Below are positions 9,001 through 15,301 of a stretch of 64,000 nucleotides of DNA, in pieces. The stretch is from Pseudomonas viridiflava. Its GTDB lineage: Bacteria; Pseudomonadota; Gammaproteobacteria; Pseudomonadales; Pseudomonadaceae. The position numbers and the translations under genes were made by a program. The stretch is taken from positions 62,001-126,000 of the forward strand of contig NZ_UTHA01000016.1 of NCBI RefSeq assembly GCF_900582195.1, given 5' to 3'. Within the stretch, counting starts at the first letter, position 1, and each line of letters begins with the position of its first letter. A model generated the notes under the pieces. That model worked only from the letters and a program-made list of their open reading frames with translations, did no database searches and was not told where the DNA came from.

Positions 9001-11776
9001 CCTGGTCGGGTTCACCGGTTTTGGCACTTTGGGCGGCGGTAATATCAGCCTGCGGGCCGGTGGTGATGCCGGCATGCTCAAGCCGTTGGGGGATGCCGTG
9101 AACAATCCTCGAAGCCAAGGTCTGATCGTCGCAGTCGGCAGCACCGGTCGAGTCGCCAGCGATGGCAGCGTGCAGATGACCGGTGGTGGTGACATGGATA
9201 TTCGAATCGGCGGTACGTTCAACCCGTCGCTGCAAGCGCGGGCAGGAGAAACCGGTATCGGCAAACCGATCCATGATCTGCAAGGTGCGCTGATCAACCT
9301 GCGCGGTGCGGCACAAATGACGGGTGGAGCACTGGGTGGCATCAACCTGAGGTATGGCGCCAGCACCGTGGTCAATGATCTTCGGGAAACCCGGGCACTT
9401 GATCCATTTACCTCGACCACCGGTAGCGCTTCCGGAGGCGTGGTGCTGATTCCGGGAGACTCGGGCATGAGCCTGAGCAGCCGTGGGGATCTGGTATTGG
9501 GTGGTGCAGCGGATCCTGGGCGAGTGAGTCTGATGAACGCCAGCCCGATCATGGCCGCCAACGGTAGCGTTCAGCAGGGCGGTACTCTGAGCGGCTTCTC
9601 ATTGTGGACCGACCACACCGCAATCGATCTGTTCTCGGCTGGCGGGAACCTGACGCCGGGCACACAGATATCCGAGGTCAACTCATCCAACGGTCTGATC
9701 ACGGGCCGCAATACCTCTCCTACCGATGGCCGGTTTGTCTATCCATCGATACTTCGTGCGGTGGCGGGCCAGGGATCCATCTATGCAGGACCATCCGCGA
9801 CGTTCACTGGCGTAGACAACTACCCGCTGCAAGGTTACTCACTGCTCCTGGCTCCGTCGAAGTCGGGACAGCTTGAACTGCTGGCAGGTGACTCTATCTA
9901 CGCCGGTGGCTATGCGATCAACCAGTCGGGGGCGAGCCCGATGGCCATTACCACGCCGTTCAACCCGGCCTTCAACACCTTTACCACCAACAGCAACACA
10001 AGCAAGCCGGTGCGCACCAACTACAGCGACGATGGCGTGGCACCAGAGAGTAACGTGCGATATCCGCTGTTTGCCTTTGGTCCCGATAGCTATTCCGGTT
10101 TGAACGACGTACAGGGGCCGGCGCGAATCTACGCACTGACGGGGGACCTGGTGGGCGTTCGCAGTGGTGAAACGTTGAGCTTTTCCACTTCCAAACGCAC
10201 CTGGTACGAAGCGGCCGGTCCTGTATGGATGATCGCCGGTCGTGACATCGTCGCCTCCGGCACCACCCTGGGGCAGCCTACGGCAGTACCGAGTTCGGAA
10301 ATAAGCAACGGCAAGGATGGCATTTCTTCCACCGGCAACCTGTTTGTCCACAATGATCCGCGAGACGTATCGCGAGTGTCGGCAGGTCGCGACATTCTCT
10401 ACAGCAGCTTTGACATCGCGGGGCCCGGGTTCCTCGATATCAATGCCGGGCGCAACATCCTGATGGAGAACCGCGCCAGCATTACCAGCCTCGGCTCGCT
10501 GGTGGCAGGCGATAAACAACCGGGGGCCAGCGTGGTATTGCAGGCCGGTGTGGGCCAGCAGGGGCCGGACTACTCGCGGTTTATCGCCCGTTATCTGAAC
10601 CCGCAGAACCTCGCCGACCCGAATGCGTCGCTCAACGGGCAGCCAGGCAAAGTGGTCAAGACTTACCTCGACGAATTGCAGAGCTGGTTGACCCTCGGTT
10701 ATGGCTTCAGCGGCAACACAGAACAGGCGCAAGCCTTCTTCGCTGCGTTGCCACGTGCGGAGCAGGCGATCTTCGCCCGTCAGGTGTACTTCGCCGAATT
10801 GCGTGCCGGCGGCCTGGAATACAACGATGTCGACGGTCCGCGCCAAGGCAGTTATCTGCGTGGTCGCAACGCCATTGCGGCGTTGTTCCCGAGTACCGAT
10901 GTGGCGGGCAATCCGATCCGTTATGACGGCGACATCACGCTGTACGGCGGAGCAGGGGTCAAGACCCTGTTCGGCGGCGACATCCAGATGCTCACCCCCG
11001 GCGGCGGTCAGGTGTTCGGCATCGAAGGCGCGGCACCGCCCTCCACGGCGGGGATCATCACCCAGGGTTCGGGCAACATTCAGCTCTATTCGCAGGGCAG
11101 CATCCTGCTCGGTCAGAGCCGGATCATGACCACGTTCGGCGGCGCGATTCTCGGCTGGTCGGCCGAGGGTGATATCAACGCCGGTCGTGGTTCGAAAACC
11201 ACGGTCGTCTACACCCCGCCAAAACGTGTGTACGACACCTGGGGCAACGTGACCCTGTCGCCGTCGGTGCCAAGCACCGGCGCGGGTATCGCCACGCTCA
11301 ACCCGATCGCCGAAGTGGCACCGGGCGACATCGACCTGATCGCGCCGCTGGGCACCATCGATGCCGGCGAGGCGGGGATTCGCGTGTCGGGCAACGTCAA
11401 CATCGCCGCGCTGACGGTGGTCAACGCCGCGAACATTTCGGTGCAGGGCAAGGCGACGGGTGTGCCGGTGGTGTCGGCGGTGAATACCGGGGCGATCACC
11501 TCGGCCAGTTCGGCGGCATCGTCGGCCACCCAAGCGGCGGAAGACGTCGCGCGTCAGCAGCAAGCAGCTTCGCGGCAGAATCAGGCGTCGGTGTTTACCG
11601 TGCAGGTGTTGAGCTTCGGCAATGAACAACTTGCGCCGTCCCGCGATGGTGCCAGCCGCGCGCCGGCCCCGGGTTACAACCCGAACAGCCCGGTGCAGGT
11701 GTTGGGCGCAGGGGCACTGGATGATCAGGCGAAACAGCAGTTGACCGAGGAGGAACGCGGGCAACTGACGTTGTAA
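2..11776 (+). CDS. Filamentous haemagglutinin-like two-partner-secretion exoprotein (5' truncated by window)
   Basis: The frame is open from base 2, so the start lies upstream; about 3924 residues are visible. The protein is a long run of beta-helix-type repeats rich in Gly, Ser, Asn and Asp, with recurring phrases such as GGDITL, GSLRLG and AGNLSM, as in FHA/ShlA-type adhesins secreted by an outer-membrane TpsB partner. The last ~150 residues (NVNIAALTVVNAANIS, then an Ala/Gln-rich stretch and a charged tail) match my memory of the DUF3739 C-terminal domain of large Pseudomonas FHA proteins. No TpsB gene is in view; it may lie upstream. Cysteines are rare: one pair near 5336 and two C-x6-C pairs at 8351-8482 that form a tandem duplication. 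The N-terminal TPS signal and secretion domain are outside the window. Family call secure, ligand unknown. Confidence 0.9.
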   Translation, partial: AANITDIQFRDRGLYFDSTGTQPTFTDAAGKVLVERGAAIATRQPASSTAAGGYALLLGNEVQNDGSISTAKGQTVLAAGDRFYIRKGSGTEGNALSTTFGNEVIPGFKAGAVTGNVTNNGMIQSATGDITLTGHDVVQNGVLLASTSVATRGTIHLTNPSTDNNGSVTLGQGSATAIMLDSSDLSALDSQRDASLSNVSANNRIRGDQSRIELQSGGTVEFQSGSITLATGGQVAVSAQRRSLVRDGAMIDVSGALGVKVAMENNSIKINVQGNEQRDASVNREKGALNSNDIWVDVRELVYVPAGTNDYATDRWYTAGGLLEVGGYLGTQGHSVGEWMAQGGMVSFAGNDVVTEKGSLINLSGGTLDVQSGQIRQSWLRGADGRLYEVSRAPGDLLYTGLYKGYEDNSERWGQTSYFYNPLIAPRSRFESGYTVGRDAGQLVISTANAVLNGQMIGDVYQGERQNQAPKPVLDGYQQSQTALARRAQLIVGSYDPTFVAASNGLLYTLNPLLDQVQIGGTRPVAGNDLDLIGAVSDTRKGKLYLDNDQLNGFRLGALKVSAKDQIAVDGALMVDSGGDITLYGPDVQVGADLTARGGSLRLGNVLNQFNGGTNTDTRLAAKTDKTTQTRIAEGVLLDTRGLWSNLRTNPDDSASLAYLNGGLISIRSSGDIDVAAGSLIEVSSGGAVLANGKTRGGKGGDLTLESSAISAPGKTRLNLDGELRGYGVTGGGTLTVQANKILVGQTDKTLADNTLQLSTDLFSKGFSAYNLIGLSGLDVAEGTAIDVNMPVYRFGDAAPNEVSGVDPRTALELWTPTLFQENPTKGVLTQRAGASLTLQGGATLVELIDAANSTLSLGRGSRISVDPGQSIKLRGAGQITVDGELDAWGGTIDIRQQQFGSIQPATSIQVGDPNAHNRSIWIGEQAVLDVAARANTATDTLGRTYGQVGKGGSIIIGGEIDSKLATATAADAYVIVRPGARLDASGTEAVLDIAGQGPTRVATDGGRIGLSSYTGLFVEGNLRAAAGGVGAAGGRLELALETPLYSDSASNAVRAPREMIIGQAAGNGLLPANLQPGEGADGLRYGQARLSADGLMSGGFDNLSLLSNGLLSFDGDINLRMNQSLSLFAGALSLAENSKGTAQVDLSAPYLRLSGVGTYFAGFSMMRPRLLPGPTTRLSDATFNASANLLDVGNGLSFGTQGSILQRQAPAVEYSRRAFGLVSLDSSGDLRFLAPNDGAEKTRLWTPGDLNLGAAQIYPATGIQAEVRVGYQGEAPVSQHTLRISGHGAAPAAVPYSAFGKLIFSAAYIEQGGVLRAPLGKIVLGDDLLSTTREVHLLPGSLTSVSGAGLVMPYGGTTDGIDYRYNAKSVVLDGITGETSGVSIGTQFADVQSGAVIDLSGGGDLRGAGFVSGRGGSTDARFNPLVRNAPDGTFSLPGLASNPVYAIVPGNQSSYAPMLAEAGAVDPRIGQQITIGAGVPGLAAGTYTLLPSTFALMPGAFRVEVNGQAAAGVTTGALPLRNGSWTSSGQMSIANTDVRASLASQVILTSADVLRRYSQYNETGFTSFIQSDAARRGVPRAMAPMDGKTLDLRLASGGKQGVDLQFNGRALFDAAEGGMAGTAVVRGGNAGSSFEILGAGHAPTPGFNGVSLYADTLNSLNAGGLTIGAMPNVLYNTAANIIGFLGTSANIVLREGAILSAPQVLLRTTSTLGGITVEAGGGINTLGRGNVAYDSMAGFVYEPKASSVLLVSNGWTQVLAPELASGITGAGSIRIGTCATNVCSNPALLYSNGSITAATDNQFELGEAVRFGTRHLALSVGSVNAGSAEALAAAGSRVPAGLTLNQNVLDRLLRGDTQYGAPALETLSLTTRDAFNFYGSVSLDTIDPQTGQSKLQNLVLVTPAIYGLGNANDVASIRTANLIWNGATQSPGAVITGGAGTGSGTLAIQAQRIELGYGPMPQASGLDQNNRLALGFANVNLSASDRITANHKGSLAVYQEQGAYDPVKGYSYSGGNLNLRTPLLTGEAASVSLLKAGNSLTLSGAGAAGVANALGAELNLEARDIVLDSRIALASGKLTVKSEGDLTLGSGAVLDMAGRTLPFNDVSKYSWGGDVSLYSANGNIRQAAGSRIDLSAKNNQAGNLSVVALADAAGMVDLQGQIVGGSSGYYDAGGTMVPYKAGGVDIRAQRLGGDATEQFAALNQRLNAGQVYSSRSLQLKQGSLVIGDGLKAGEINVSVDNGSLTVAGLIDASGERVGSIRLSAKNGLTLAGNSVLDAHGRVLRVDSYGKIIDAPNRATVELSSGDGLLTLGSGARIDLRHGTDAVPGFLAGQHDGMLRGTLELNAPRLGSNDIAIDASGVLTIQGARSIGLNGTRRYTDARDGVDQAVSGRPYQVIDKVMLERIHGDSETFINAALGNNDLLQRKLAGLNNATYADAFHLRPGVEIASKTADGDLVVEGDLDLSGYRYASLNPHTRLNPSVYGSGEAGSLVIRAGGNLDIYGSINDGFAPPSETQDDAGWKLIAGVQPFGGDLIVPGSGVTLAEGTQFPVGATLNYDVTIQGARLANGTLLPTQAVLGEAYTFSAGTVLAGAIHDASGNLLYAAGTLLSESVTLPANTRLGAGIRLNKATSLKAMTWPKGVPLPGVFDLDLLTVSGVKLSSSLALLRGSLIPSMTDVKLADGTSLIELRPFNGTQQGKNWALASMLPSGSASWSMRVVAGADLEAADSRAVKPVTTDGNLRLADTHYGVTLTQATGILVWAPGNPYDLPGYYPVPDDQLEICAQIEGLCVPMARWVWAPGSGQGPDYEPVPEEYQVLCEIYPEFCIGNNPGTTAKAHSQMFSVLRTGTGDLDLMAAGNLSMDSPFGVYTAGTQSANVDPLYNQKRGHLSNSNSVLGSAGVDYEKWVNGGTDSLYQAWYPQMGGNLTINAGGSVSGDSVGQKTRSTSGGTREQIASVAVGNWLWRQGTYNPDMPTAWWINFGSYATQLMPDTNTNTEPYLVGFTGFGTLGGGNISLRAGGDAGMLKPLGDAVNNPRSQGLIVAVGSTGRVASDGSVQMTGGGDMDIRIGGTFNPSLQARAGETGIGKPIHDLQGALINLRGAAQMTGGALGGINLRYGASTVVNDLRETRALDPFTSTTGSASGGVVLIPGDSGMSLSSRGDLVLGGAADPGRVSLMNASPIMAANGSVQQGGTLSGFSLWTDHTAIDLFSAGGNLTPGTQISEVNSSNGLITGRNTSPTDGRFVYPSILRAVAGQGSIYAGPSATFTGVDNYPLQGYSLLLAPSKSGQLELLAGDSIYAGGYAINQSGASPMAITTPFNPAFNTFTTNSNTSKPVRTNYSDDGVAPESNVRYPLFAFGPDSYSGLNDVQGPARIYALTGDLVGVRSGETLSFSTSKRTWYEAAGPVWMIAGRDIVASGTTLGQPTAVPSSEISNGKDGISSTGNLFVHNDPRDVSRVSAGRDILYSSFDIAGPGFLDINAGRNILMENRASITSLGSLVAGDKQPGASVVLQAGVGQQGPDYSRFIARYLNPQNLADPNASLNGQPGKVVKTYLDELQSWLTLGYGFSGNTEQAQAFFAALPRAEQAIFARQVYFAELRAGGLEYNDVDGPRQGSYLRGRNAIAALFPSTDVAGNPIRYDGDITLYGGAGVKTLFGGDIQMLTPGGGQVFGIEGAAPPSTAGIITQGSGNIQLYSQGSILLGQSRIMTTFGGAILGWSAEGDINAGRGSKTTVVYTPPKRVYDTWGNVTLSPSVPSTGAGIATLNPIAEVAPGDIDLIAPLGTIDAGEAGIRVSGNVNIAALTVVNAANISVQGKATGVPVVSAVNTGAITSASSAASSATQAAEDVARQQQAASRQNQASVFTVQVLSFGNEQLAPSRDGASRAPAPGYNPNSPVQVLGAGALDDQAKQQLTEEERGQLTL

Positions 11777-11798
11777 AAGACTCTCGTGCAGTACGTTT

Positions 11799-11825
11799 GG
11801 GCGACCGGTTGGTCGCCCTTTTTTT
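11799..11825 (+). terminator. Rho-independent terminator of the exoprotein gene
   Basis: An 8-bp perfect stem (GGGCGACC / GGTCGCCC) with a GGTT loop is followed directly by seven T residues. It starts 22 bases after the TAA stop of the exoprotein gene. Confidence 0.93.
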
Positions 11826-11857
11826 AACTGCACAAATACACCTGATTCACGGAACCT

Positions 11858-11883
11858 TGTGGGAGCGAGCCTGCTCGCGAAGG
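11858..11883 (+). repeat. Single Pseudomonas REP element
   Basis: The core TGTGGGAGCGAGC, CTGCTCGCGAA forms the usual imperfect palindrome of Pseudomonas REP sequences. It is the same family as the paired copies at 14350, 22065, 22992 and 31801, but here it stands alone. Confidence 0.85.
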
Positions 11884-12046
11884 GGCCAGAAGTGACACCG
11901 GATCAATCAGCAAGTGTTCCCATGGCGGCCTCAATCCGACAACTGCAGATTATCCATCACCCGATTCACCGCCAGCTCGCCGAGCATAATCAGTTGCGTA
12001 CCTTGCGCTGGCGGTTGACTGAGCACTCGTTGACGGGCCAATCCCG

Positions 12047-12229
12047 ATGCCGATCGAGCGGATTACCGAAGAGGTCGGTTATAGCGATGTGCGCAGTTTT
12101 CGCCGGGCGTTCAAGCGCTGGACGGGGCTGAGCCCTGGCGCCTGGCGTCATGACGCTAACCCTCACCCCAGCCCTCTCCCAGAGGGAGAGGGGGCCGACC
12201 GAGGTGTCTTGCGGGTTGCATCGACCTGA
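12047..12229 (+). pseudogene. Remnant of an AraC-family regulator (C-terminal helix-turn-helix only)
   Basis: The translation [20 protein letters not shown] followed by [13 protein letters not shown] is the second helix-turn-helix of an AraC/XylS regulator. Upstream, in another frame (about 12000-12045), RWRLTEHS resembles the preceding helix, so the gene is frameshifted as well as lacking its sensor domain. Its 3' end runs straight into the repeat that begins at 12161, which supplies the last ~22 residues and the stop. On the opposite strand 11931-12040 is also open (ending LGELAVNRVMDNLQLSD), perhaps a second gene remnant that I could not identify. The gap 11834-12460 holds this debris, one REP and one repeat, and no intact gene. 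Confidence 0.6.
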
Positions 12230-12386
12230 AAGATTGTGTCGATTACGGACTTGAGCGAATGATGGCCGACCGCAGTGTCACTGACCTGAAAATTATGGAT
12301 TCGCTGATGCACGTTCAAGTCGGCGTAGCTCTTCAATATCCCCGAATCAGTTCCCTCTCCCTCCGGGAGAGGGTCAGGGTGAGGGG
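12161..12386. repeat. MITE-like intergenic repeat, copy A
   Basis: The ends are inverted: CCTCACCCCAGCCCTCTCCC on the left, and GGGAGAGGGTCAGGGTGAGG on the right. Between them lie phrases shared with copies at 18932, 40058 and 44787 (ACCGAGGTGTC, CATCGACCTGAAAGA, CTTCAATATCCCC). No coding frame was recognised. Confidence 0.75.
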
Positions 12387-12460
12387 CTTTTGACTCAGTC
12401 AAACCCCCACAAACCCTCCGGCCACAGGTAAACTCCCGCGCACTTTCCCAAGGAGTTCAC

Positions 12461-13348
12461 ATGAGTTACTACCAGCCGGGCATTCTCGCCACCCCAGTTC
12501 CTGCACAGGCACGTCACCTGTTTTTCGCCCTTGAGTCGGTTGAAGCCCTGCCGCAAGCGATCGACAACCTGATGAATCAGGTGGACGGCAAGTCAGCGGT
12601 GGTCGGTTTCGGCGAATCCCTGGCCAAGGCCCTCAACGTGCAGATCGACGGCCTGCGCAGCTTCCCGGCGCTGACCGGCGTTGGCGTCGAGAACCCGTCC
12701 ACCCAGCACGCGCTGTGGGTGTGGCTGCACGGCGTCGACCGTGGTGAACTGCTCAACCGTTGCAACGCCCTCGAAGCCGCACTGGCCCCGGCCCTGCGTC
12801 TGGTCGAGAGGCAGGAAGCCTTCCGCCACAAGGACGGCCACGACCTGACCGGCTACGAAGACGGCACCGAAAACCCCCACGACGAAGCCGCCATCGCGGC
12901 TGCCCTGCAAAGTAGCGGCACTGACGGCATGGTCGGTGGCAGCTTCGCCGCGATCCAGCAGTGGCAGCACGACCTCAAGGGTTTCCACAAACTCTCGGCC
13001 GACGACAAAGACAACATCATGGGCCGTCGCCTCAGCGACAACGAAGAAATCGACGACGCGCCAATCTCCGCCCACGTCAAACGCACCGCGCAGGAAAGCT
13101 TTGCGCCGGAAGCGTTCGTCGTACGCCGCTCGATGCCGTGGATCGAAGGTGATCGCGCCGGTCTGATGTTCCTCGCCTTCGGTTTCTCGCTGGATGCCTT
13201 CGAAGCGCAACTGCGCCGTATGAGCGGTCTGGAAGACGGCATCACCGATGGCCTCTATCGCATCAGCCGGCCAATCACCGGCGGCTACTACTGGTGCCCG
13301 CCGCTGAAGGACGGTCACCTCGATCTGCGCGCCTTGCGCATCGGCTAA
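12461..13348 (+). CDS. Dyp-type haem peroxidase
   Basis: A 295-residue protein of the dye-decolourising peroxidase family (YfeX/TyrA-like, cytoplasmic class). The hallmark GxxDG motif is present as GYEDG at residues 131-135, with Asp134 the expected catalytic acid. His205, in ISAHVKRT, fits the proximal haem ligand. The C-terminal FLAFGFSLDAFEAQLRRM and GGYYWCPP segments are typical of the family. No signal peptide or Tat motif is visible. The start is supported by AAGGAG eight bases upstream. It is followed 10 bases later by a Gfo/Idh/MocA oxidoreductase on the same strand, so the two probably share a transcript. Members use H2O2 to oxidise dyes, phenolics or porphyrinogens; the physiological substrate here is not evident. 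Confidence 0.93.
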   Translation: MSYYQPGILATPVPAQARHLFFALESVEALPQAIDNLMNQVDGKSAVVGFGESLAKALNVQIDGLRSFPALTGVGVENPSTQHALWVWLHGVDRGELLNRCNALEAALAPALRLVERQEAFRHKDGHDLTGYEDGTENPHDEAAIAAALQSSGTDGMVGGSFAAIQQWQHDLKGFHKLSADDKDNIMGRRLSDNEEIDDAPISAHVKRTAQESFAPEAFVVRRSMPWIEGDRAGLMFLAFGFSLDAFEAQLRRMSGLEDGITDGLYRISRPITGGYYWCPPLKDGHLDLRALRIG

Positions 13349-13358
13349 AGGAATCGAT

Positions 13359-14327
13359 ATGAACGTGGTGCGCTGGGGCATGATCGGTTGTGGCAGCGTC
13401 GCTGAACGCAAGAGCGGGCCGGCCTTCTACAAGGCGCCCGGTTCGGCGCTGGTGGCGGTGATGGGCCGACGTCTTGAGGCGGTGACTGACTACGCCGCGC
13501 GCCACGGCATCGCCCGGGTTTACACCGACGTCGATGCGCTGATCAACGATCCCGAGGTGGACGCGGTGTACATCGCCACGCCACCCGACAGCCACCACGC
13601 CTTCAGCCTGAAAGTCGCCGCCGCCGGCAAACATTGCTGCGTGGAAAAACCCATGGCGCTGAATGCCGGGCAAAGCCGCGAGATGCAGCAGGCGTTTGCC
13701 GAGGCTGGTCTGCACCTGTTCGTTTCTTACTATCGCCGTTCGTTGCCGCGTTTTGCGCAGGTGCGGCAGTGGCTGGAGGCAGGGCGGATTGGCGAGGTTC
13801 GGCAGCTGAGCTGGACATTGACCAAGGCACCGTCGCCGGCGGATCTGGACGGTCGCGACAATTGGCGCACCGATCCGGCGGTGGCCGGTGGCGGATACTT
13901 TGCCGATCTGGCCAGTCATGGTTTTGACCTGTTCCAGTACCTGCTCGGCGATATCGTTGAAGTGGCGGGATTCACAGCGCGTCAGGCAGGTTTGTATGCG
14001 GCGGAAGACGCGGTCAGCGCCAGTTGGCGTTTTGCCTCCGGGGCACTGGGCATGGGTTGCTGGAGCTTTGTCGCGGATCGGCGTGAGGATCGGGTCGAGA
14101 TCATCGGCAGCCTCGGGCGGATCGGTTTTTCGGTGTTCGATGAGCATCCCGTGCAGTTGCATGCCGATGAACACCTCAGCCTGGAAATCCCTCATCACGA
14201 ACACATTCAGTGGCATCACGTGCTCGGCATGAATGCGCATATTCGTGGCGACTCACAACATCCCGCTGTCGCCGAACAAGCGCTCAAGACCGACTGGGTC
14301 ATGGACCAGATCCTCAAACGCCACTGA
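13359..14327 (+). CDS. Gfo/Idh/MocA family NAD(P)-dependent oxidoreductase
   Basis: A 322-residue protein. The N-terminal Rossmann fold shows GMIGCGSVAERK (nucleotide-binding GxGxxA/G-type turn), and VDAVYIATPPDSHH precedes the conserved EKPMALN motif around residues 96-102 whose Lys is catalytic in this family. The central and C-terminal half (DLASHGFDLFQYLLGDI) is the alpha/beta substrate domain. Members oxidise or reduce sugars, inositols or related alcohols. The start has AAAGGAA upstream and lies 10 bases after the Dyp peroxidase stop. The substrate cannot be read from the sequence. Confidence 0.92.
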   Translation: MNVVRWGMIGCGSVAERKSGPAFYKAPGSALVAVMGRRLEAVTDYAARHGIARVYTDVDALINDPEVDAVYIATPPDSHHAFSLKVAAAGKHCCVEKPMALNAGQSREMQQAFAEAGLHLFVSYYRRSLPRFAQVRQWLEAGRIGEVRQLSWTLTKAPSPADLDGRDNWRTDPAVAGGGYFADLASHGFDLFQYLLGDIVEVAGFTARQAGLYAAEDAVSASWRFASGALGMGCWSFVADRREDRVEIIGSLGRIGFSVFDEHPVQLHADEHLSLEIPHHEHIQWHHVLGMNAHIRGDSQHPAVAEQALKTDWVMDQILKRH

Positions 14328-14349
14328 TCCTCCATGCGTACACCGTCCC

Positions 14350-14441
14350 CTGTGGGAGCGAGCTTGCTCGCGAAAGCGTCCTGTCAGTCAATGATTTGGT
14401 GACTGTTACACCGCCTTCGCGAGCAAGCTCGCTCCCACAGG
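14350..14441. repeat. REP pair in inverted orientation (BIME)
   Basis: TGTGGGAGCGAGCTTGCTCG on the left and its inverse CGAGCAAGCTCGCTCCCACA on the right enclose a ~38-bp spacer. Transcribed, it would form a long hairpin after the oxidoreductase gene. Confidence 0.88.
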
Positions 14442-14495
14442 AAATCGCGTGTGTCCTGCATCTAAGGTTATGCCCAAACAATATTTCTCAACCTC

Positions 14496-14535
14496 GTCAT
14501 AACAACTCTAAGATCACGTCATAACTCGTTATAAC
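14496..14535. promoter_or_regulatory. Candidate GntR operator: three GT(C/T)ATAAC repeats
   Basis: The octamer GTCATAAC occurs at 14496-14503 and 14518-14525, and the palindromic variant GTTATAAC at 14528-14535, all within the 55 bases before the gntR start. GntR regulators of the HutC type commonly bind short AT-cored palindromes in their own promoter. Binding by this regulator is inference. Confidence 0.5.
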
Positions 14536-14548
14536 AAGTGATCCCGTG

Positions 14549-15301
14549 ATGACCGATAACGTTCTCTCCCTTGGCAGCGTCCCGCTGCATACCCAACTGC
14601 GCGACGTCCTTCGCACGCGAATCCTCGATGGCGAATACCCGCAAGACAGCCAGATGCCCTCCGAAAGCGAGCTCGGTGCGCTGTTCAAAGTCAGCCGCAT
14701 CACCGTGCGCCAGGCGCTCGGCGATCTGCAAAAGGAAGGGCTGATCTTCAAGATCCACGGCAAAGGCACCTTCGTCGCCAAGCCGAAAACCTTTCAAAAC
14801 GTCAGCAGCCTGCAAGGGCTCGCCGAGTCGATGACCGGGCGTGGCTATGAGGTGATCAACCGCCTGCGCAGCTTCAAATTCGTCCCGGCTGACAAGCGCG
14901 TCGCCGAGCGTTTGCAGGTCGCCGAGGGGGAGGTCGTCGCGCAGATCAAACGCGTGCGCCTGATCAATCGTGAGCCGATCTCGCTGGAAATCACCTACCT
15001 GCCCAAAGCCGTCGGCGAGCGGCTGGAGAAGGCCGATCTGGTTACCCGCGACATCTTCCTGATCCTCGAAAACGACTGCGGCATCGCCCTCGGCCATGCT
15101 GATCTGGCCATCGACGCGGTGCTCGCTGACAGCGACCTGACCCAGGCGCTGAACGTCGAGGCCGGCTCGCCGATCATGCGCATCGAACGTCTGACCCATG
15201 ACGCACAGGGCCAGCCGCTGGACTTCGAACACCTTTACTACCGTGGCGATGCGTTCCAGTACCGCCTGCGGATCGACCGGCAAAAAGGGGAGCAGGCATG
15301 A
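14549..15301 (+). CDS. GntR-family regulator, HutC subfamily (UTRA domain)
   Basis: A 250-residue protein. Residues ~10-75 are a winged helix-turn-helix (MPSESELGALFKVSRITVRQ, then GKGTFV). Residues ~95-240 are a UTRA ligand-binding domain with the usual PISLEITYLP strand. Either the GTG at 14546 or the ATG at 14549 could serve; the ATG is preferred because neither has a clear ribosome site. The stop overlaps the next start by four bases (ATGA at 15298), so it is translated with the flavoprotein gene and most likely controls this cluster, probably as a repressor relieved by a pathway metabolite. Three GT(C/T)ATAAC repeats just upstream are candidate operator sites. Confidence 0.92.
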   Translation: MTDNVLSLGSVPLHTQLRDVLRTRILDGEYPQDSQMPSESELGALFKVSRITVRQALGDLQKEGLIFKIHGKGTFVAKPKTFQNVSSLQGLAESMTGRGYEVINRLRSFKFVPADKRVAERLQVAEGEVVAQIKRVRLINREPISLEITYLPKAVGERLEKADLVTRDIFLILENDCGIALGHADLAIDAVLADSDLTQALNVEAGSPIMRIERLTHDAQGQPLDFEHLYYRGDAFQYRLRIDRQKGEQA

